A stretch of DNA of 64,000 nt from Owenia fusiformis (GCA_903813345.2 CAIIXF020000005.1:10297375-10361374), one strand, 5' to 3'. Numbered from the stretch's first letter, positions 1 to 15,900 are shown. The notes: generated by a model not told the origin, from the letters alone. A program made the numbers and translations.

Positions 1-315
1 TGTCTTTAATTTAATCAGAGAGAAAATATTAACATGCGAAATTAACTTTACTAAAGGCGTGAAAATTTACCCTCACATGACATCTAAAATAGGTCTCTCA
101 AAAGCTTTAGACTCTGATGAATCAGAATGTAATCAATCTATTGTATTCAATAATAACTCCCTAAAATGAATACAATGTAATGTATATTGAACTATGACAT
201 AACAGAACATTTTATTTTTTATGTCATGTCACGCAATCAACCAATCAAATGTAATGGGTAATCACTGTGATCAACAAGATAATATTTCTTGGTATCGGTA
301 CATGTGGATACTCAC

Positions 316-934
316 AAATATTGAGCACTGTGGGGATGGACTCCTATTGGAGCATGATTGACATGACGAGTTGTATAGCAACAAAAGTGGCTCCTGACTA
401 CTGGCGTTCACTCCATTGTTGCTAACACGTATCTTAAAGCTTGAATACAACGTGGGGATATCACAGCGGATTGCTTGGAAATTTATATAAGTTGCCTGCC
501 TCGTTGTTACAGTGCCAGTCCTTGTAAAACCTTCGCCTGAAGGGGTGACCTGGAAAGAAAAGGGGGAATCAGAGTAAATGTAAAATTCAATAGACATTTT
601 AGCTCAGTTGTAGAGCATGACAATGGCGACTCAGAACACAAATAATCGGTAGTAAGCACTAAGGATCTGCCAATACATGAATTGGTTTGTTATTGCAAAA
701 TAGGAAACAACAACAAAATGTGCAAATGCCAGATAATACTTACTGTAACATACTCCATATGACAGGTCAGTTTTGGAGAGTCAACAAAGTTTTTTCCATA
801 GAGTTCTATGGTTGAGCAATTATCAATGGCATAATCACATATTCCACTGTACTGTATGACTGCTACTATAGGAGCTTGATATTCTGGCATACTACAGTCT
901 GCACCTATATATTCTGCCTCACATTCACACTGAC
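316..934 (-). CDS. VWDE-like exons 24-25: EGF end plus IPT/TIG-like segment
   Basis: Exon 744-934 completes an EGF repeat (GQCECEAEYIGADCS) and then starts a beta-sandwich-like segment with NCSTIELYGKNFVDSPKLTC. Exon 316-549 continues with RTGTVTTRQATYINFQAIRC and later IRVSNNG. The order G-x-N-F, a T-x-C, then an I-R-C-D-I-P and V-S-N-N-G is typical of IPT/TIG folds. Both exons are phase 0 at their junction and exon 25 ends at a GTGAGT donor. Bases 1-315 hold intron only, as far as I can see. Confidence 0.65.
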
Positions 935-3900
935 CTGGAATTGTAGATTAAGATGACATACAGTAATCACATACATCCACAGTGAAACTTGTTTATCCAA
1001 ATACCTACAGTATCTAATCTAAACACCTCACAATGTGAACACTTTTCTTGGTCCCAAATGCATTATCTCCCATTTACTCACTTGTTTAAAAAACCTTGAA
1101 ATGTGAACACCTGCTAATCTAAACACTTTATTGACTTAATGACTTGATTGACAAATGTTTTATTCATTTACCATTTGTACAGTTGCCCCGCCCACTACAT
1201 TGATTGACACATGTCATGCTGTCAATGTTCTCATTGATGGCTCTGCCCTCATCAGTGCTGGCGTATGTGATGTTCTTACTCAGCTGGTCCCTGCAGCTGG
1301 TCTGTATTGACTCTAGTGGAGAACTGGCCCAGCTTGTAGAATTGGTTAACTGATGGATGAAAATAGGAATTAATTTCTTTCAAATTTTATTTACGGTATT
1401 ATTTCTAAACCTGTATAAGTACTGTATAGTATACGTTTTATACACTGTATACCGGAAGGTGTCAAGCCAATAGCAAATTTTACGCAATTAATTAAGAAAT
1501 AAAGACCGAAGAGCAGGGCTACTAGTTTCGAATACACCCTGCAGGGTCTAGGCACAAACGTTTCCTGTACCCCGAACGACCGAAGGGAGTGAGGGGTTCG
1601 AAAGCTTTTGTGCCTAGACCTAAGGGGTGTATTCGGATCTAGTAGCCTTTCTCTGAGGGAAAAAAATATCAGAAAATTTTGGCTCCGGACAATTTCTCCC
1701 TGCCTTTTTTATTTTGCAGACAAGAGGGGGTCGCGAAAAGAGTGGAACGGCCTAAACTGACCAATGAGTGCACTGAACGAAACACTTAGTACAGAGCCAA
1801 GGATTTGATCTCGAATATAACCCAGCTGAAGCATTGACTTTGTTTACAGTTTATAGAAGGCGTGAATACAGTCATTTTCGAATCCCAATTTCAGCACTTA
1901 ACCAGCAATTGTTATTACGACATGGAAATGTTACATGAGAAATGACACTACATGACATTGTATATTGTTGCAGAATATCCTAGTAAATAGTAATTAAGCG
2001 ACATCATGGTCTACCGTGGCCAATCTCTTCATCTGGAGCTTTCTTTTCTAAGAAAGATCATGCAATGAGTATCAGAATTATGATTTTTCAACAAATGATT
2101 GTAAATTGTGCTAAAAAATAAGGTCCAAACCTTTATATCCTCTACACAAGTCTCAATGTCTCCCTCCATCTTGACATTTGGTACCCTGGTACATGCCTGA
2201 CCTATTGGGAATTTCCTGGTGAGATAATAATCACAGAATTCACGCGCCGTGGTCTCATTCCAGTCTCCTGACCAACCAATGCTCTGTAACATATGACATA
2301 CATATTGAGACAATCTGTCCCTCATCTGTCTTCATTCTTTAATATGGAATGGATATCAAAGGAATGTACTAGGTTTTATAAAAACTCAAACCCAGAAGTG
2401 GATATAAATCATGTAAATTATATTTTTCAAATAAAACATACTATATACGTAGGATCGGAGGGTAAATCAAAAGTAAAAATGGAATTGTCTCAAAAATGCA
2501 TGAAAAAATGATTAAAATATGAAAATTGAGATTTTTGAAAAGAAACACATTGAAGTGCATTTGATATCACATTTTCAAAAGGTAACCATGGTAACAGTTG
2601 ATATTTAATGCTGTGAGATAAAACTGAGACGTACTGATGGTGGCCTATAGTTCTCATCGACATCAATGCCATCTTCGGTGGTCTCTATGGCTTGCCTCCT
2701 GAACCTCTGTACACCATCCTCCTTGTGTAGGTCAACAATAGTAAGGTATTTGCCATAGTCCATATTAGCAGTCAGTTCACCATCTGTAATATATAGTGCA
2801 TCATCATTTTCATTATCCCCATGATTAAAAATGATGGAAGTCTCATTCCTGTTGCATGCCTTTCTCAGGGGATGCTCTTATTCTCAGTTCATAATTCATC
2901 ATGTATAAAATGCCTAGTGCTTGGAATCAATCAAGATGAAATTTTTATATACATGTAGTTTTATATAGAGTTGAGAACTTGACCCCATTCTATAAATTAG
3001 TGAATTCACATTTGAAAAGTTACAAGCTGATATTGGTACTATTGGAAAGCTTAGTATTTTTACGACATACATCCTACATACCTGTATCAATATCACACGT
3101 AGAGACGAGAACATCATATCCACATTTTCTAGCTCTAGGGTCATGGATGTCAGGTTTGGCACAATCGCAATATGACTCAGGCCTGTATCGATCCCTCTCT
3201 TTAGCACCGGAAAATATTCTATCAGTAGCATTCACTCTACAATACAGAATCAAACTTAAATCAAACTAAAAAAAATTAAAAGCATTTATCCTCCTAAAAC
3301 TGCAGTTTGTGAGGTATTAATTTAGAAAGCTAGAGTTTTTACATTTTGGGAGATTTTGAAGTCTAAACATGTGTTTGTAACGGTAAAGTATTTGTTGGAC
3401 CCTGTTCTTGTCAATCTCTCAACATTGTATAAGCAATAATATGATTTTAAACTTTTTTAAAATTCTCACTCACCTCCAAGATTCTAAAAATGGCATTGGC
3501 TGTTCTGTTGGTTGATCCCCCTCCCCTGAATATATTGTGCCATTAGGCAACATGAGATCATCAGCAGAATTCCCATTGTAAAGACCACAGAGACCTGAAG
3601 GAATAGTTAATTACATTAGCTTATTAGGGCATGATTTGGATTTTTATTAGGGCATGATTTGGATTTTTATTAGGGCATGATTTGGATATCCTCATGTTGC
3701 TTATTGTTCACTCTCTTTTATCTGTATGATACATTTTGAAATAAATTAGGGTTAAAGGTACTGTAGCGACACTTCGATAAAATTTGTAGTTTTCTCACCC
3801 ATTGTATTCTTCCAGTCAGCAGGGGAGGGTATTACCCAGACATTGATCAGCTGTTCATTCACAGCCACACGTACCTGGGTACCATGGGGGAACAGTACCT

Positions 3901-6900
3901 GCAGTGGACATAATGGAAAGGTGAAGGTGACTAATAATCCCCAATATGATTTAACATGGAGATTGACTAATACATGTGGTTAAAAGGTCTTCAAATGTTG
4001 TTTTTTGTAAAATTAGTGATGAAACATTTTGCAACTCATTTCAAAAACTCTCTACTAATGATCCAATTATCTGCTAATTATGCCTTCGTTTGTCTCTATT
4101 TAGAACAATAATTATATATTTTTGGAAAGTAAAATTTTCTTCATATAAAAACATCCAGAACATCTCTAAATTCACAATTTGTATTCTCCACCACTACTGT
4201 TAAGTATATCATTTCAACAAGACGAATATTCTATTCACCTCATATCTGAATCCATCAGCTCTCTGAAAGAACCTTGTAGCGGGAGTGAGATCTTTGTATA
4301 TGAATAGGGTGACATTCATTATGTTTATGTTGTATTCACGGCGCCAATCTGCAGTAGAAACATACACAAAAGAGCATCAATAAAACTAACAATATACAAG
4401 TATTTCATTATCATTTCTTTATTCATTCATAAAATTGGCACAACATGTGATATAGTCTAATCCTTCACATCATTTTACATTTACAGTAATTCAATAATGA
4501 ATGAATGGTTGGAATCCAAATTTATATCATAGGACAGAAGGAATGAATTATTTTTGTACTGACTAATACATCATGCTATGACATCTGAATGTACAAGAGA
4601 CCTTTAACTTTAATAGTTTAAAGCTAACCTGTGACATTGCGCCTACATCTATCTATGACTAGGACAGAGTCTCCTGAGCGTATGGCTACAGCACAGTTAC
4701 AAGTACCATCCTGCCCAGCTGTACAACGTTGGTAGATAACCTGTACCTGAAGAAACAATTAAATGCTTTCTAATATTTTAGATTAAGAGAGCATATAATA
4801 AAATCAATGATTACAGTGTATTTAAAATATCAGAGCAATGTATTTTCAATGCCAAGTCAGTGTTTGTACAATGTCAAGATATGTGTCAAGACAGGAATTT
4901 ACAATATCAAGGCCCTGTATTTACAATGTCAAGACATGTGACAAGGCAGTAACTGTACAATGTCAAGACATGTGTCATGACAATGTATGTACAATGTCAA
5001 GACATGGGTCAAGGCAATGACTGTACAATGTCAAGACATGTCCCAAGGCAGTATATGCACAATGTCAAGACATGTGTCATGACAATGTATGTACGATGTC
5101 AAGACATGTGTCAAGGCAGAAACTGTACAATGTCAAGGCATGTGTCAAGGCAGTATATGCAGAATGTCAAGACATGTGTCATGACAATGTATGTACAATG
5201 TCAAGACATGTGTCAAGGCAGTAACTGTACAATGTCAAGACATGTGCCAAGGCAGTATATGCACAATGTCAAGGCATGTCTCAAGGCTCTGTAGAATGTA
5301 AAGATGTGTGTCAAGGAAGAGAATTTACATTTAGGATAGCAACACAATGTATGTACAATGTCAAAGTATGGCACTCACCTCATAAGGCAGTTCCATGTGT
5401 TTGTAAAGTGTGAAATAGCCCTCTAAATGATTGTTGTAGTAACTGAAATGAGACAAAGATGAGGTCAACATGTAGTATGGTGTAATATTATTGAAGCATC
5501 TATTATGTTGAAATGGTTACATTATCTCTAAACCATTTCATGTAATGAACAATTATCTGAAGATCTTCAATCCTTTGAATGCAGGCCTCAGACATTATCC
5601 ATTTGCTTCTTCCTTCTAAAGTGGATGATGTCTAGACCCATGTATTCAAAAGTTGAGAATTCTTTATCTTTTCACAAAATCATCAATACTATTGCTATAA
5701 TATTTTTACTAGACTCAAAGAGCATTCATTATTAGCCAAAAATTGAGATAATAATGAGTATCACAAAAATTCTTGCCACCATCTGATTCCTTTTTAGCTT
5801 ATAGATTCTTTCAAAACATATTCATTTTATTTATGTCTTGTGTTACTTATGTTCCTTTTACTTATAATACTAATGTATGTTTCCTACTCACTGATTGTCA
5901 AATGTTGTTATGTGGGGGTCATTGATTGATTTGCACATAGCCTGTGTATCCATATCCCTGGCTATAACCTACAAAGAAATAAATTGTGTATGGTATTATA
6001 GTTGATATCACAATAGGTTGTTTTCTATCGTAATATACAAGTAATGTGCTGTATAGGAAGTAAATACTGCCATATACACTGTATTCCTAATTTCTGCATA
6101 ATATTCAATTTAGTTGAATGAGTGATAAAAGATTGGTTCATCAACTAACACAATGTAACCACCTGCCATTTGTAACAGATGCTGAACACCAACCACCAAC
6201 TGCAGAACACCAAACAATGCCACTTTGATGTCACCACTTGTGGTGATGACATAAAAATGCAAAATCAACTGTCTTGTTCCTATTTCCAAGAATTCACATT
6301 CTCAATAAGACGAGAATGAGGAGGTGGATCATCGACCAGTTTACAAATGCATCAAGTAGAATTAGTGCAAATATTTGAAGAGTTGACTCATTACCTTGAT
6401 TGTTAAACTCTCAAAGCGATGTTCACTTCCACCAAGGTTCACATTCAGATTTAAACTTAAGTTCCTCTCCTGGTCGCCATCATATTTCAAGTCTATGGTG
6501 GCCACAAGAGGGATCAAGTGTGGTTTGTTGTATGTGTGGTCATGGATACTGAGCACACAGGACGAATCAGGAAACTGGAAATCGTGCTTCCCGATGATCA
6601 CCTGAGAAATGGGATCACCTGATGTCATACATCTGTAAAAATTCAAAATATGCAACTTTTAAGGTATGTAGGCAATATAGGTATGCATGATTAAGAACAT
6701 TAGGCAACATTTAAAATCACATTTCAATCATTAAAAGAAGCACAGTTGGCAAGATTTGGTGAAACTGATCACATGTATGTATGTATTATTAAGAAATGAT
6801 ATGGCAGACTATATCCAATGATATCAAACTCATTTTTTATTTAATTTTTAAATTAAAACAATCATACAGGATGAACCAATAGAATGACAGAAGTCTATGA

Positions 6901-9900
6901 TAAAACTAGCGATAAAATAAATGAGCTGTCTAAATGGAATAATATTGTCCAAACAAAAATAGAATCCTGATTTCCCAATTTTTGAAAAAAATCAAAAAAT
7001 CAACGCTTGAAATTTAATTGTGATAAACAACAGTTCTGTCGATATTTGTACATGATCCATGAAAACAATACATACGCGGATTATAGTAATGAACAAGGCA
7101 TTAACATGCAAAATGTCACCATCTGTCATTTGTGACAGACACCAAACATTAACCACCGATTACCAACCACTGGATACCATACACCAACCACAAACACTGT
7201 TCACAAAAAAGTTTCAGGCTATAAAAAGATGTCACCACTTATGGACAAAACAAAGTTGGGGTCGTAAACTCACTTAGGAGATGCTGCGCCAGTTGGGTCC
7301 TCCACATTCATATTTAACATGACTTGACAGTCGGGATGGTCGTTGGCGATGGCTTGACATATCTGGGTGGGGGAACACTGGAATGTCATGTTCAGATACT
7401 CTGGAGGGCCACCTTCATCTAGTACAATTGAGCCGCTATTATTGTGTACCTGCAGAATTATATAAAGAGGTTAGGAGATCCTTTTTGATGAATTGGGACT
7501 TTCATGTACAATGTTTGAGATAATAAATAATCATTTGAGTTTTATTTCCTATCTTAATAATGCAGAAACTGAATTATACAATGGAATGAATTCTGAATGA
7601 GTTAATGATAGTTATATTCTAGTTTGGGAAAAAGGAATATATAATTAGTTAAATGAGAAAGAATTTAAAAATTTGATCCTTTGCAGCTTATATTATACCC
7701 CAAAAATCTGAACATATTTATGTAACTGTCCCTGATGACTGGTTGTTGCAGTAAAATCTGTAAAGTGGACCACCTATGTAAGTGGAACACAAGTCAAGTT
7801 ACCCATTAACTCAATGTAAAAAAATGAAACTCTGTAAGTGGAACACCTGTGTAAATGGAACACCCTAATAATTGGAACACTTTTCAAGATCCAGTTACCC
7901 ATTAACCTCTAAGTGGAACACCTATGTAAGTGGAACACATATGTAAGTGGAACACCCTAATAATTGAAACACTTTTCAAGATCCAGTTACCCAATAACTC
8001 AATGTAAAATGAACCTCTGTAAGTGGAACACCTGTGTAAGTGGAACACCCTAATAATTGAAACACTTTTCAAGATCCAGTTACCCATTAACTCAATGTAA
8101 AATGAAACTCTGTAAGTGGAACACCTGTGTAAGTGGAACACCCTAATAATTGGAACACTTTTCAAGATCCAGTTACCCATTAACCTCTAAGTGGAACACC
8201 TATGTAAGTGGAACACATATGTAAGTGGAACACCCTAATAATTGAAACACTTTTCAAGATCCAGTTACCCATTAACTCAATGTAAAATGAACCTCTGTAA
8301 GTGGAACACCTGTGTAAGTGGAACACCCTAATAATTGAAACACTTTTCAAGATCCAGTTACCCATTAACTCAATGTAAAATGAAACTCTGTAAGTGGAAC
8401 ACCTGTGTAAGTGGAACACCCTAATAATTGGAACACTTTTCAAGATCCAGTTACCCATTAACCTCTAAGTGGAACACCTATGTAAGTGGAACACATATGT
8501 AAGTGGAACACCCTAATAATTGAAACACTTTTCAAGATCCAGTTACCCATTAACTCAATGTAAAATGAACCTCTGTAAGTGGAACACCTCTGTAAGTGGA
8601 ACATTCTAATAATTGGAACACTTTTCAAGATCCAGTTACCCATTAACCTCTGTAAGTTGAACACCTTTCAAATGGAACATATCAAAGTGGTTCCACTTAC
8701 ACAGATTTTACTTCATCTCAAACCAGCATTTAAAATTGAGAATATTCCCTACTCCCCTCCCCTACCTCTACCCAACCACCCACCTTCCGACCCTGGTTGA
8801 GTACTCTCATCCAATAGCACTTATCAGGGCCAAGCTGCCTGCGTACAACGTTAAATGTGTTGTCAATGTGAGCAATCTGTCCACTGTTACACCCAACCTT
8901 ACTCTCCTCAATACATCTGGTTGTTTCAGGGAGCTTATCACTACAACCAAGCAAAGAAAAGGGGATTTACATAACATATAAAATGAAGAAAATACACAGG
9001 AAGAGAAAAGGGGATTTACATACAGTGTACAATATAAAAAGAAGAAAATAGACACAGGAAACAAACCAGACCTCATAGTGAGTTTGCTTGGTGGGATCAC
9101 ATCTATAGCATTGGGCTATTTGTATCAGCGGATTCAGTGGTATGATCAACTCATCGAGAATCCTAAAATGCTTGGTCAGGCCCATAGCCAGGGGGAGTTT
9201 GCCCCTCCCCCCACCCCAGCCAAGAATTCTTTCAAAATCATGCGGTTTCCACCATTATGAGCACTTTTCAAGTGATTTTGGCCAAAGTGACCCCCTGGAA
9301 TTTTTTAAAAAGTGACCCCCCCTTGGCAAATCCTGGCTATAGGCCTGTCAGAGTTTGTTGAGATCTGGTTAGCACCTGTGATATAGCGAAATAAAGAAGG
9401 GTTTGTTTCGTATAATTCTGTAATTCAGATCAATCTCCCATATCTGTATTCCTAATCACACAAAAATAGGGAGGGGTAAGATTGGAGGAAAATGAAAGAA
9501 GAAAAACAAGTTAAAATATTGTTAAAGCGAGCAAAATCATCATTAATATAATAAGAAATGTACAATAAAAAGCCATATACTCGTAAACTTAAGAAAACAT
9601 CAAAGCCCACCAAAGATACCTGAAAAAATATAGCAATACATATAGCAATACAGGCAGGGTGCATGATAAGCAATGGTCCATTTCCATTAGTCATTGATCA
9701 ATGCATTAACCATGGAACGACTGATACTCTTAACATAGTTACTCATAGATAGATGGCAGTATGGTCTGTCTATATGTATCTCAGTGTCAAACTACACTGC
9801 CATCTATTTATCAACCCCATATTAAACAACTGGTCCAGGCTAATCCAAAGACAACCTGATAAAAAATGTTTATCACCATAGGCCTGTGAATGTGAAAAAA

Positions 9901-12900
9901 TCTGAGTCCCTCAGAAAAAATCTCTTCTACTTAGGACTCCGAGATTTGACAAAGTTCTATTTTGCATTAATTATACACGTTCCTGGGCCTATGCTTATTA
10001 CACACCCTGATTGCAGTAAAATAGTCTTGCTTCAAGACAGTGGACCCCCTCCCTTAACTTCTCCAATACATTACATGGATGAAGAGAAGATGGGGGGGGG
10101 GGTCCAGGGTCTTGAAGCAAAACTAGCAGTAACAAACAATAATGAGCTAAAAGATGGGAATCCCAGCTGACCTCCAACAACAGGTACCTGAATGCCATGC
10201 TCGTTACACTTATCATCAGGAATCCGTCTTTCCACTTCGAAATGTTTTTCAAGCTGCACTCCTCTTACATGATGTTCACAGCCAGTTAGGTTAGACAGAA
10301 CACACTGTTGACTTACTCTGAGTGTTTCACTACAACATTACCTACTTTCATCAATACATTATGATTCATGAACATTACCTACTTTCATCAATACATTATG
10401 ATTCATGAACATTACCTACTTTCATCAATACATTATGATTTATGAACATTAACTTTCATCAATACATTATGATTTATGAACATTACCTACTTTCATCAAT
10501 ACATTATGATTTATGTAAAGTCCTAAAATAGTATTTTTTCATAAAATGCAAAATATCATAAAAGACTAAACATTGTATTTTCAAGTTTTCATAAAATACT
10601 GGGTGTCCAAAAAAAGGTTATCATCAACGTTCTCAACAAAATTCACAATGAATGAACTGAATAATTGTCATATTGTAAGGAGAATATGCAAGATTGACCG
10701 AGTCAATCAACTTTAAGGCAGTCCTGTTTTTGGACACCCTTCACCCTGTACCATGTTTTATAAAATATCGTATCTTCTATTCCAATTTCGAATTCCTTTC
10801 TATCCCATTGCAGTTTGTATTTGTACAATCTAAAATCCTAAATAATCCATTCTTTTTTGAACAACATGAATATATAGGAATTCATTTAGTCTAATATTCC
10901 TTAAGTTAGTCTTTCAAGTAGTAGACCCCATTTTTGTCCATTTCATCCATATATTTTTTCATCTCTCATCTCAACTTACCAGCAAAGGATATTCCATTCA
11001 TCTAGTCTATGGCCATATTCATCAATATCTTTGCTGAGTTGCTCAGTGCACTGTTGCGCCTTCTCTGCTCTGCAGGGCTGGTATCCACTCTCAGGCTCAT
11101 TGCACAACATTCCTTGACAACAGTGCTTGCAGTGAGGCCCCACACATTGTCCATGTGGGGGCCAACATGTACTGGGACTCGTGCAACCCTTAGTCAAACG
11201 TCCATTTTCATCAGCATCTACACTGGTATAGCAAAACTACAAAACAAGATGATAATGCAAAGATATATGTACAAGAAAAATATATGAAATGTATACTCCA
11301 AATTCAGAACCCGGCTCCAGGATTCATCCAGAAGTTCTATAAATAAAGAGATTTTGGAGTTTATTAGAGCCCTTCATTTATAGAGGTAGAATTTAAGGTT
11401 CTGACCCCTGGGAATTTTACAAGATTTTAAGTTTATAAGATACCCCTGGGGTGTCTTTATCACTGTTTTCTGACTAGGTTTTTGTGATCTCTATAGTGTC
11501 AAAGGGGGGGGGGTCACAAGGATTTGGTGCAAGATAGGTATGAATTCAATAATGACTCATTTTCACTGACCTGTCTATCAGGGACATAAGTGCACTGTTC
11601 TATGAAAATGTTGCACATTGTATTGTTCGCTGCCCCATCACACTTGTAACATCGCATACCTGCAAAAATATATTTGTTTATGGATAATTTAAATAAGATA
11701 CACAGTGAATATAATCTTCACATAGTTCTTAATTCACATTGTCACACGATTATACTTCAACATGTGGTCATGACAAGGTGATGTCATACAATTCCAAGTT
11801 TTATTTCATAAATTAAAACAAATGTAATTTGGTGTTACACAATTCCATCCTCATTTCAGATAGCATCCCCTTACAAGATGTCACATAAGTCCCCCATATA
11901 CTTTATAATAAAAGCATCGAATGCAAGCTCAAGTGATGTCATACAATGGCTGTTATACTTCACAAGGCTTCTAATACGTAGTGATGTCACATAATTCAAT
12001 CCTTGTTCCAAAAAGCTTTCCATCGACAAAACAGGGTCTTTATTTGGGGAAATCTTTGAAGCGGATTTCAGGGAATTTTAAAAGCTTCTACATACAATTT
12101 GGTGTCACACAATTCCATTCATACTCCGTAAAGCTAACATATTGTGGTGTCACACATTCTGATCCTTATGTCATAAAGGTTCAATGGTGGTGTCACACTG
12201 AACATTCAAACTTCAGAAAGTTTCAATCTTATACAAAAGGAGCCACCCATTTCCATTCATACTACAGAAAGCTTGAATCTTATACAAAAGGAGCCACCCA
12301 TTTTCATTCATACTACAGAAAGCTTGAATCTTATACAAAAGGAGCCACCCATTTCCATTCATACTACAGAAAGCTTGAATCTTATACAAAATGAGCCACC
12401 CATTTCCATTCATACTACAGAAAGTTTCAATCTTATACAAAAGGAGCCACCCATTTCCATTCATACTACAGAAAGCTTCAATCTATATACAAAAGGAGCC
12501 ACCCATTTCCATTCATACTACAGAAAGCTTCAATCTATATACAAAAGGAGTCACCAATTTCCATTCATACTACAGAAAGCTTCAATCTATATACAAAAGG
12601 AGCCACCCATTTCCATTCATACTACAGAAAGCTTCAATCTATATACAAAAGGAGTCACCAATTTCCATTCATACTACAGAAAGCTTCAATCTATATACAA
12701 AGGAGCCACCCATTTCCATTCATACTACAGAAAGCTTCAATCTATATACAAAAGGAGTCACCAATTTCCATTCATACTACAGAAAGCTTGAATCTTATAC
12801 AAAAGGAGCCACCCATTTTCATTCATACTACAGAAAGCTTGAATCTTATACAAAAAGAGCCACCCATTTCCATTCATACTACAGAAAGCTTGAATCTTAT

Positions 12901-15900
12901 ACAAAATGAGCCACCCATTTCCATTCATACTACAGAAAGTTTCAATCTTATACAAAAGGAGCCACCCATTTCCATTCATACTACAGAAAGCTTCAATCTA
13001 TATACAAAAGGAGCCACCCATTTCCATTCATACTACAGAAAGCTTCAATCTATATACAAAAGGAGTCACCAATTTCCATTCATACTACAGAAAGCTTCAA
13101 TCTATATACAAAAGGAGCCACCCATTTCCATTCATACTACAGAAAGCTTCAATCTATATACAAAAGGAGTCACCAATTTCCATTCATACTACAGAAAGCT
13201 TCAATCTATATACAAAAGGAGCCACCCATTTCCATGCATACTACAGAAAGCTTCAATCTTAACCATTGAATCTTCAATCTGAACAATTAAAAATTGTCAA
13301 GTGAAAAAGGCCATGTGTTCCTTCAACAACCCCCATACCAAAGATCTGCTGATGTATAATGCGAAAAAATTCCCAAAGGTTCTGATAACGCAATACAACA
13401 ACAATTTCCTGATGAGATAAGGGAACGTAGGAAGAAGTTAGTGCCGATTATGTTCAAATCCAGGAAAGCTGGGGTAAAAGCTGTCTTTAATGGTGACTAG
13501 CTGTTCATAAATAATGTCCTGTATAAAGGTCCACGTACATCACAGGGTGCAAATAAGGAAATTGCAACAAGTACAAGTGCAAGTACACTCATATTACCTG
13601 GCAAACTGCAGTAATATTTATTCTATCTGCAGAATACTAAATATACCTTTGTACTTTGTGACTACAAATGGTTCATCCCAAACATTCTTTTGCAACCAGA
13701 AACTTTTTGGCATTTGTCCATTGTCTGTAATCAAAAGTTGGACAATCCTACTCTGTGTTTAAGCTGTTTCAAATTACACACTAGCATACCACTTATACTG
13801 TAACTAGACTAGGGGCAACGCCAAGGGGGAGCAAATCCCATTGAACAGCAATGGCTGTCACTTTTACAAAAACCCTTCACTACTTGTAGTAAAAATCGTA
13901 AAATAAACTGCTCACTAGCTAAATTGTCATAAGAAAGTGTAATATGGATCTAAGTATATGCTTCTACTAGGCAAAGTATTATAAGACATTGTCCCATGCT
14001 TCTGAACAGGCCCCTGGGACACCCCCCCCCCCCTCTTATCCACCAATGCTATCCTAAACTGAAATAGAGTTACTTGTCACATAACATGTAATGTACATAT
14101 GTAACACACACATTAGCAACCTCGATCCACCACCACAAACCAAAAGTTAGATGCATACGAATGCTGACAAAATGCTCATTGAATTTTGATTATTTTTCAC
14201 CAAAACAACTTTATACACTTGTAAAAATGTATGTTTATATAAAATGAACATACTTTGAAAATAAAAGTATATGTTACTAACTAAAAATGAAATCGCCCAT
14301 TTCCATTCATACGACAGAAAGCTTCGTCCTAAAGCATACTAATGTAATAAAACTAATGCCATTAATCCTCGTATGTCTAAGGTTCTAATATCAGACATAT
14401 TTTAGAAAAGAAAAAGAATAAAAATTATAATAATTACCAATAGAACCTGAAAAAGCGATGAAAAATCATGAATCCATAAATCCCCGATTTCTTACCAAAT
14501 CTTGTGATGTACACACAAATATTACATGGTACTCTAATGAATTTGGATCCTAAAAACATGCATATTAATTTATTTATCATATTTAAAATGCTTTCTCGGC
14601 ATGACATTTTCACAATTGAAAATGCTGTGAAAACAGTAGCACATAAAATGAAATATCCCTTTTTGTAAATCATATTTGAATTCTAAACACTTTGATCTAT
14701 TATTAATGGGTCAATTTTACCAAAAACCAAATTTAAACTGAATTTTAGCCAGAAAGTTTTGACAACTTCCTAAATACCACACTAATAAAAGGATTTGTTT
14801 TTCCGATTTTGCCATTGAGCAATTTTACTGAAAAATACATCTAACCTTTTGGTCCCTAGAGCATTTTATTTGTGAAAAAAAAATTTGTTGTTTTGGGATT
14901 CAAAAGGTTAAAGCTCGAACTTGTGAACCTTTCTGAGTAGATGACACAACCTATGTTGACAAAGGAATTGTTTTTGAAGAGGAAAATGTTCACTCACCTC
15001 TGTAGGACAGGGTAGAATTTTCTGAAAAATAAAATGATACAATAAAAAATAAAACAGGAATTTAACTTTAATTTATGATTAATGGAGTTTATATATGTTT
15101 AAATGATATACATGTACATGTATATTACATGTATGTACAGTATATCAAAATATTTTCTCCAGTAATATAAATAGAGGTTATACCTATGGAGGGATTGTAT
15201 ATTGTGTATAGGATATCAATAAATATTAAGGCAGTTGTTTCCCTTCAAGAACAACTATTTAGGCATAGTTTCCCTTTAAGAGAACAACTATTTAGGCATA
15301 GTTTCCCTTTAAGAACAATTATTTACCAGGCATAGTAGTTTCCCTTTAAGAACAACTATTTGGGCAACTTCCTTTTCAGAATAACTATTTAGGAATAGTT
15401 TTCCTTAAGAAGTATTTGCATGAACAATAATAGTTTTTTTAAAATATTTATTTCACTTAAAGCATGGCCTGAATGCTCTCACCTGTTTCATTACAGAAGT
15501 CCATGATCTCAGCTATTTGCAGTTCAGCAGTAGTGTTTAAAACTTTGCTTAGGTTGCCTTGACAACCAGGTGTAGACTCCCTAATACAGGTACGCACATC
15601 ATCTATTGACCTACAAGGTAAAATGGTCATTCAAATTTTAAAGCTAATTTTGCTATTATAACATTTATTCATCAACATTTAAGTAATAAAAACAAACCCA
15701 CAGAATTACCTCGATGTAAATTAATCCGATGGATCCCCTGATCAAAATCATGCAGTTTTTCACCATTCAAGCACTTTTTAACTGGTCTTGGCCATTTTTG
15801 AACCAAAATTGTCAAAAGTGACCCCACTGGAATCTTTTGAAAAGTGAACCCCCCCCCCCCCCCTTGGCAAATCCTGGCTATGTGCCTGACCAGTGAATAT

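Noticed and set aside
4838-5294. Open frames rich in CQDM and TMSRH repeats
   Set aside because: They lie in a minisatellite whose period is a multiple of three; no splice or homology support, and the VWDE-like intron covers them.
7902-8664. Minus-strand ORFs with MGNWILKSV and FHLHRCSTY repeats
   Set aside because: Translation of the AAGTGGAACACC minisatellite; the frames repeat exactly with the 278-bp blocks.
12225-13260. CRISPR-like regular repeats
   Set aside because: Units are contiguous without unique spacers, and the setting is an animal intron.
12225-13282. Long overlapping ORFs (up to 172 aa) on both strands
   Set aside because: The 52-53 bp repeat translates in several frames at once, which is a repeat artefact and not coding evidence.
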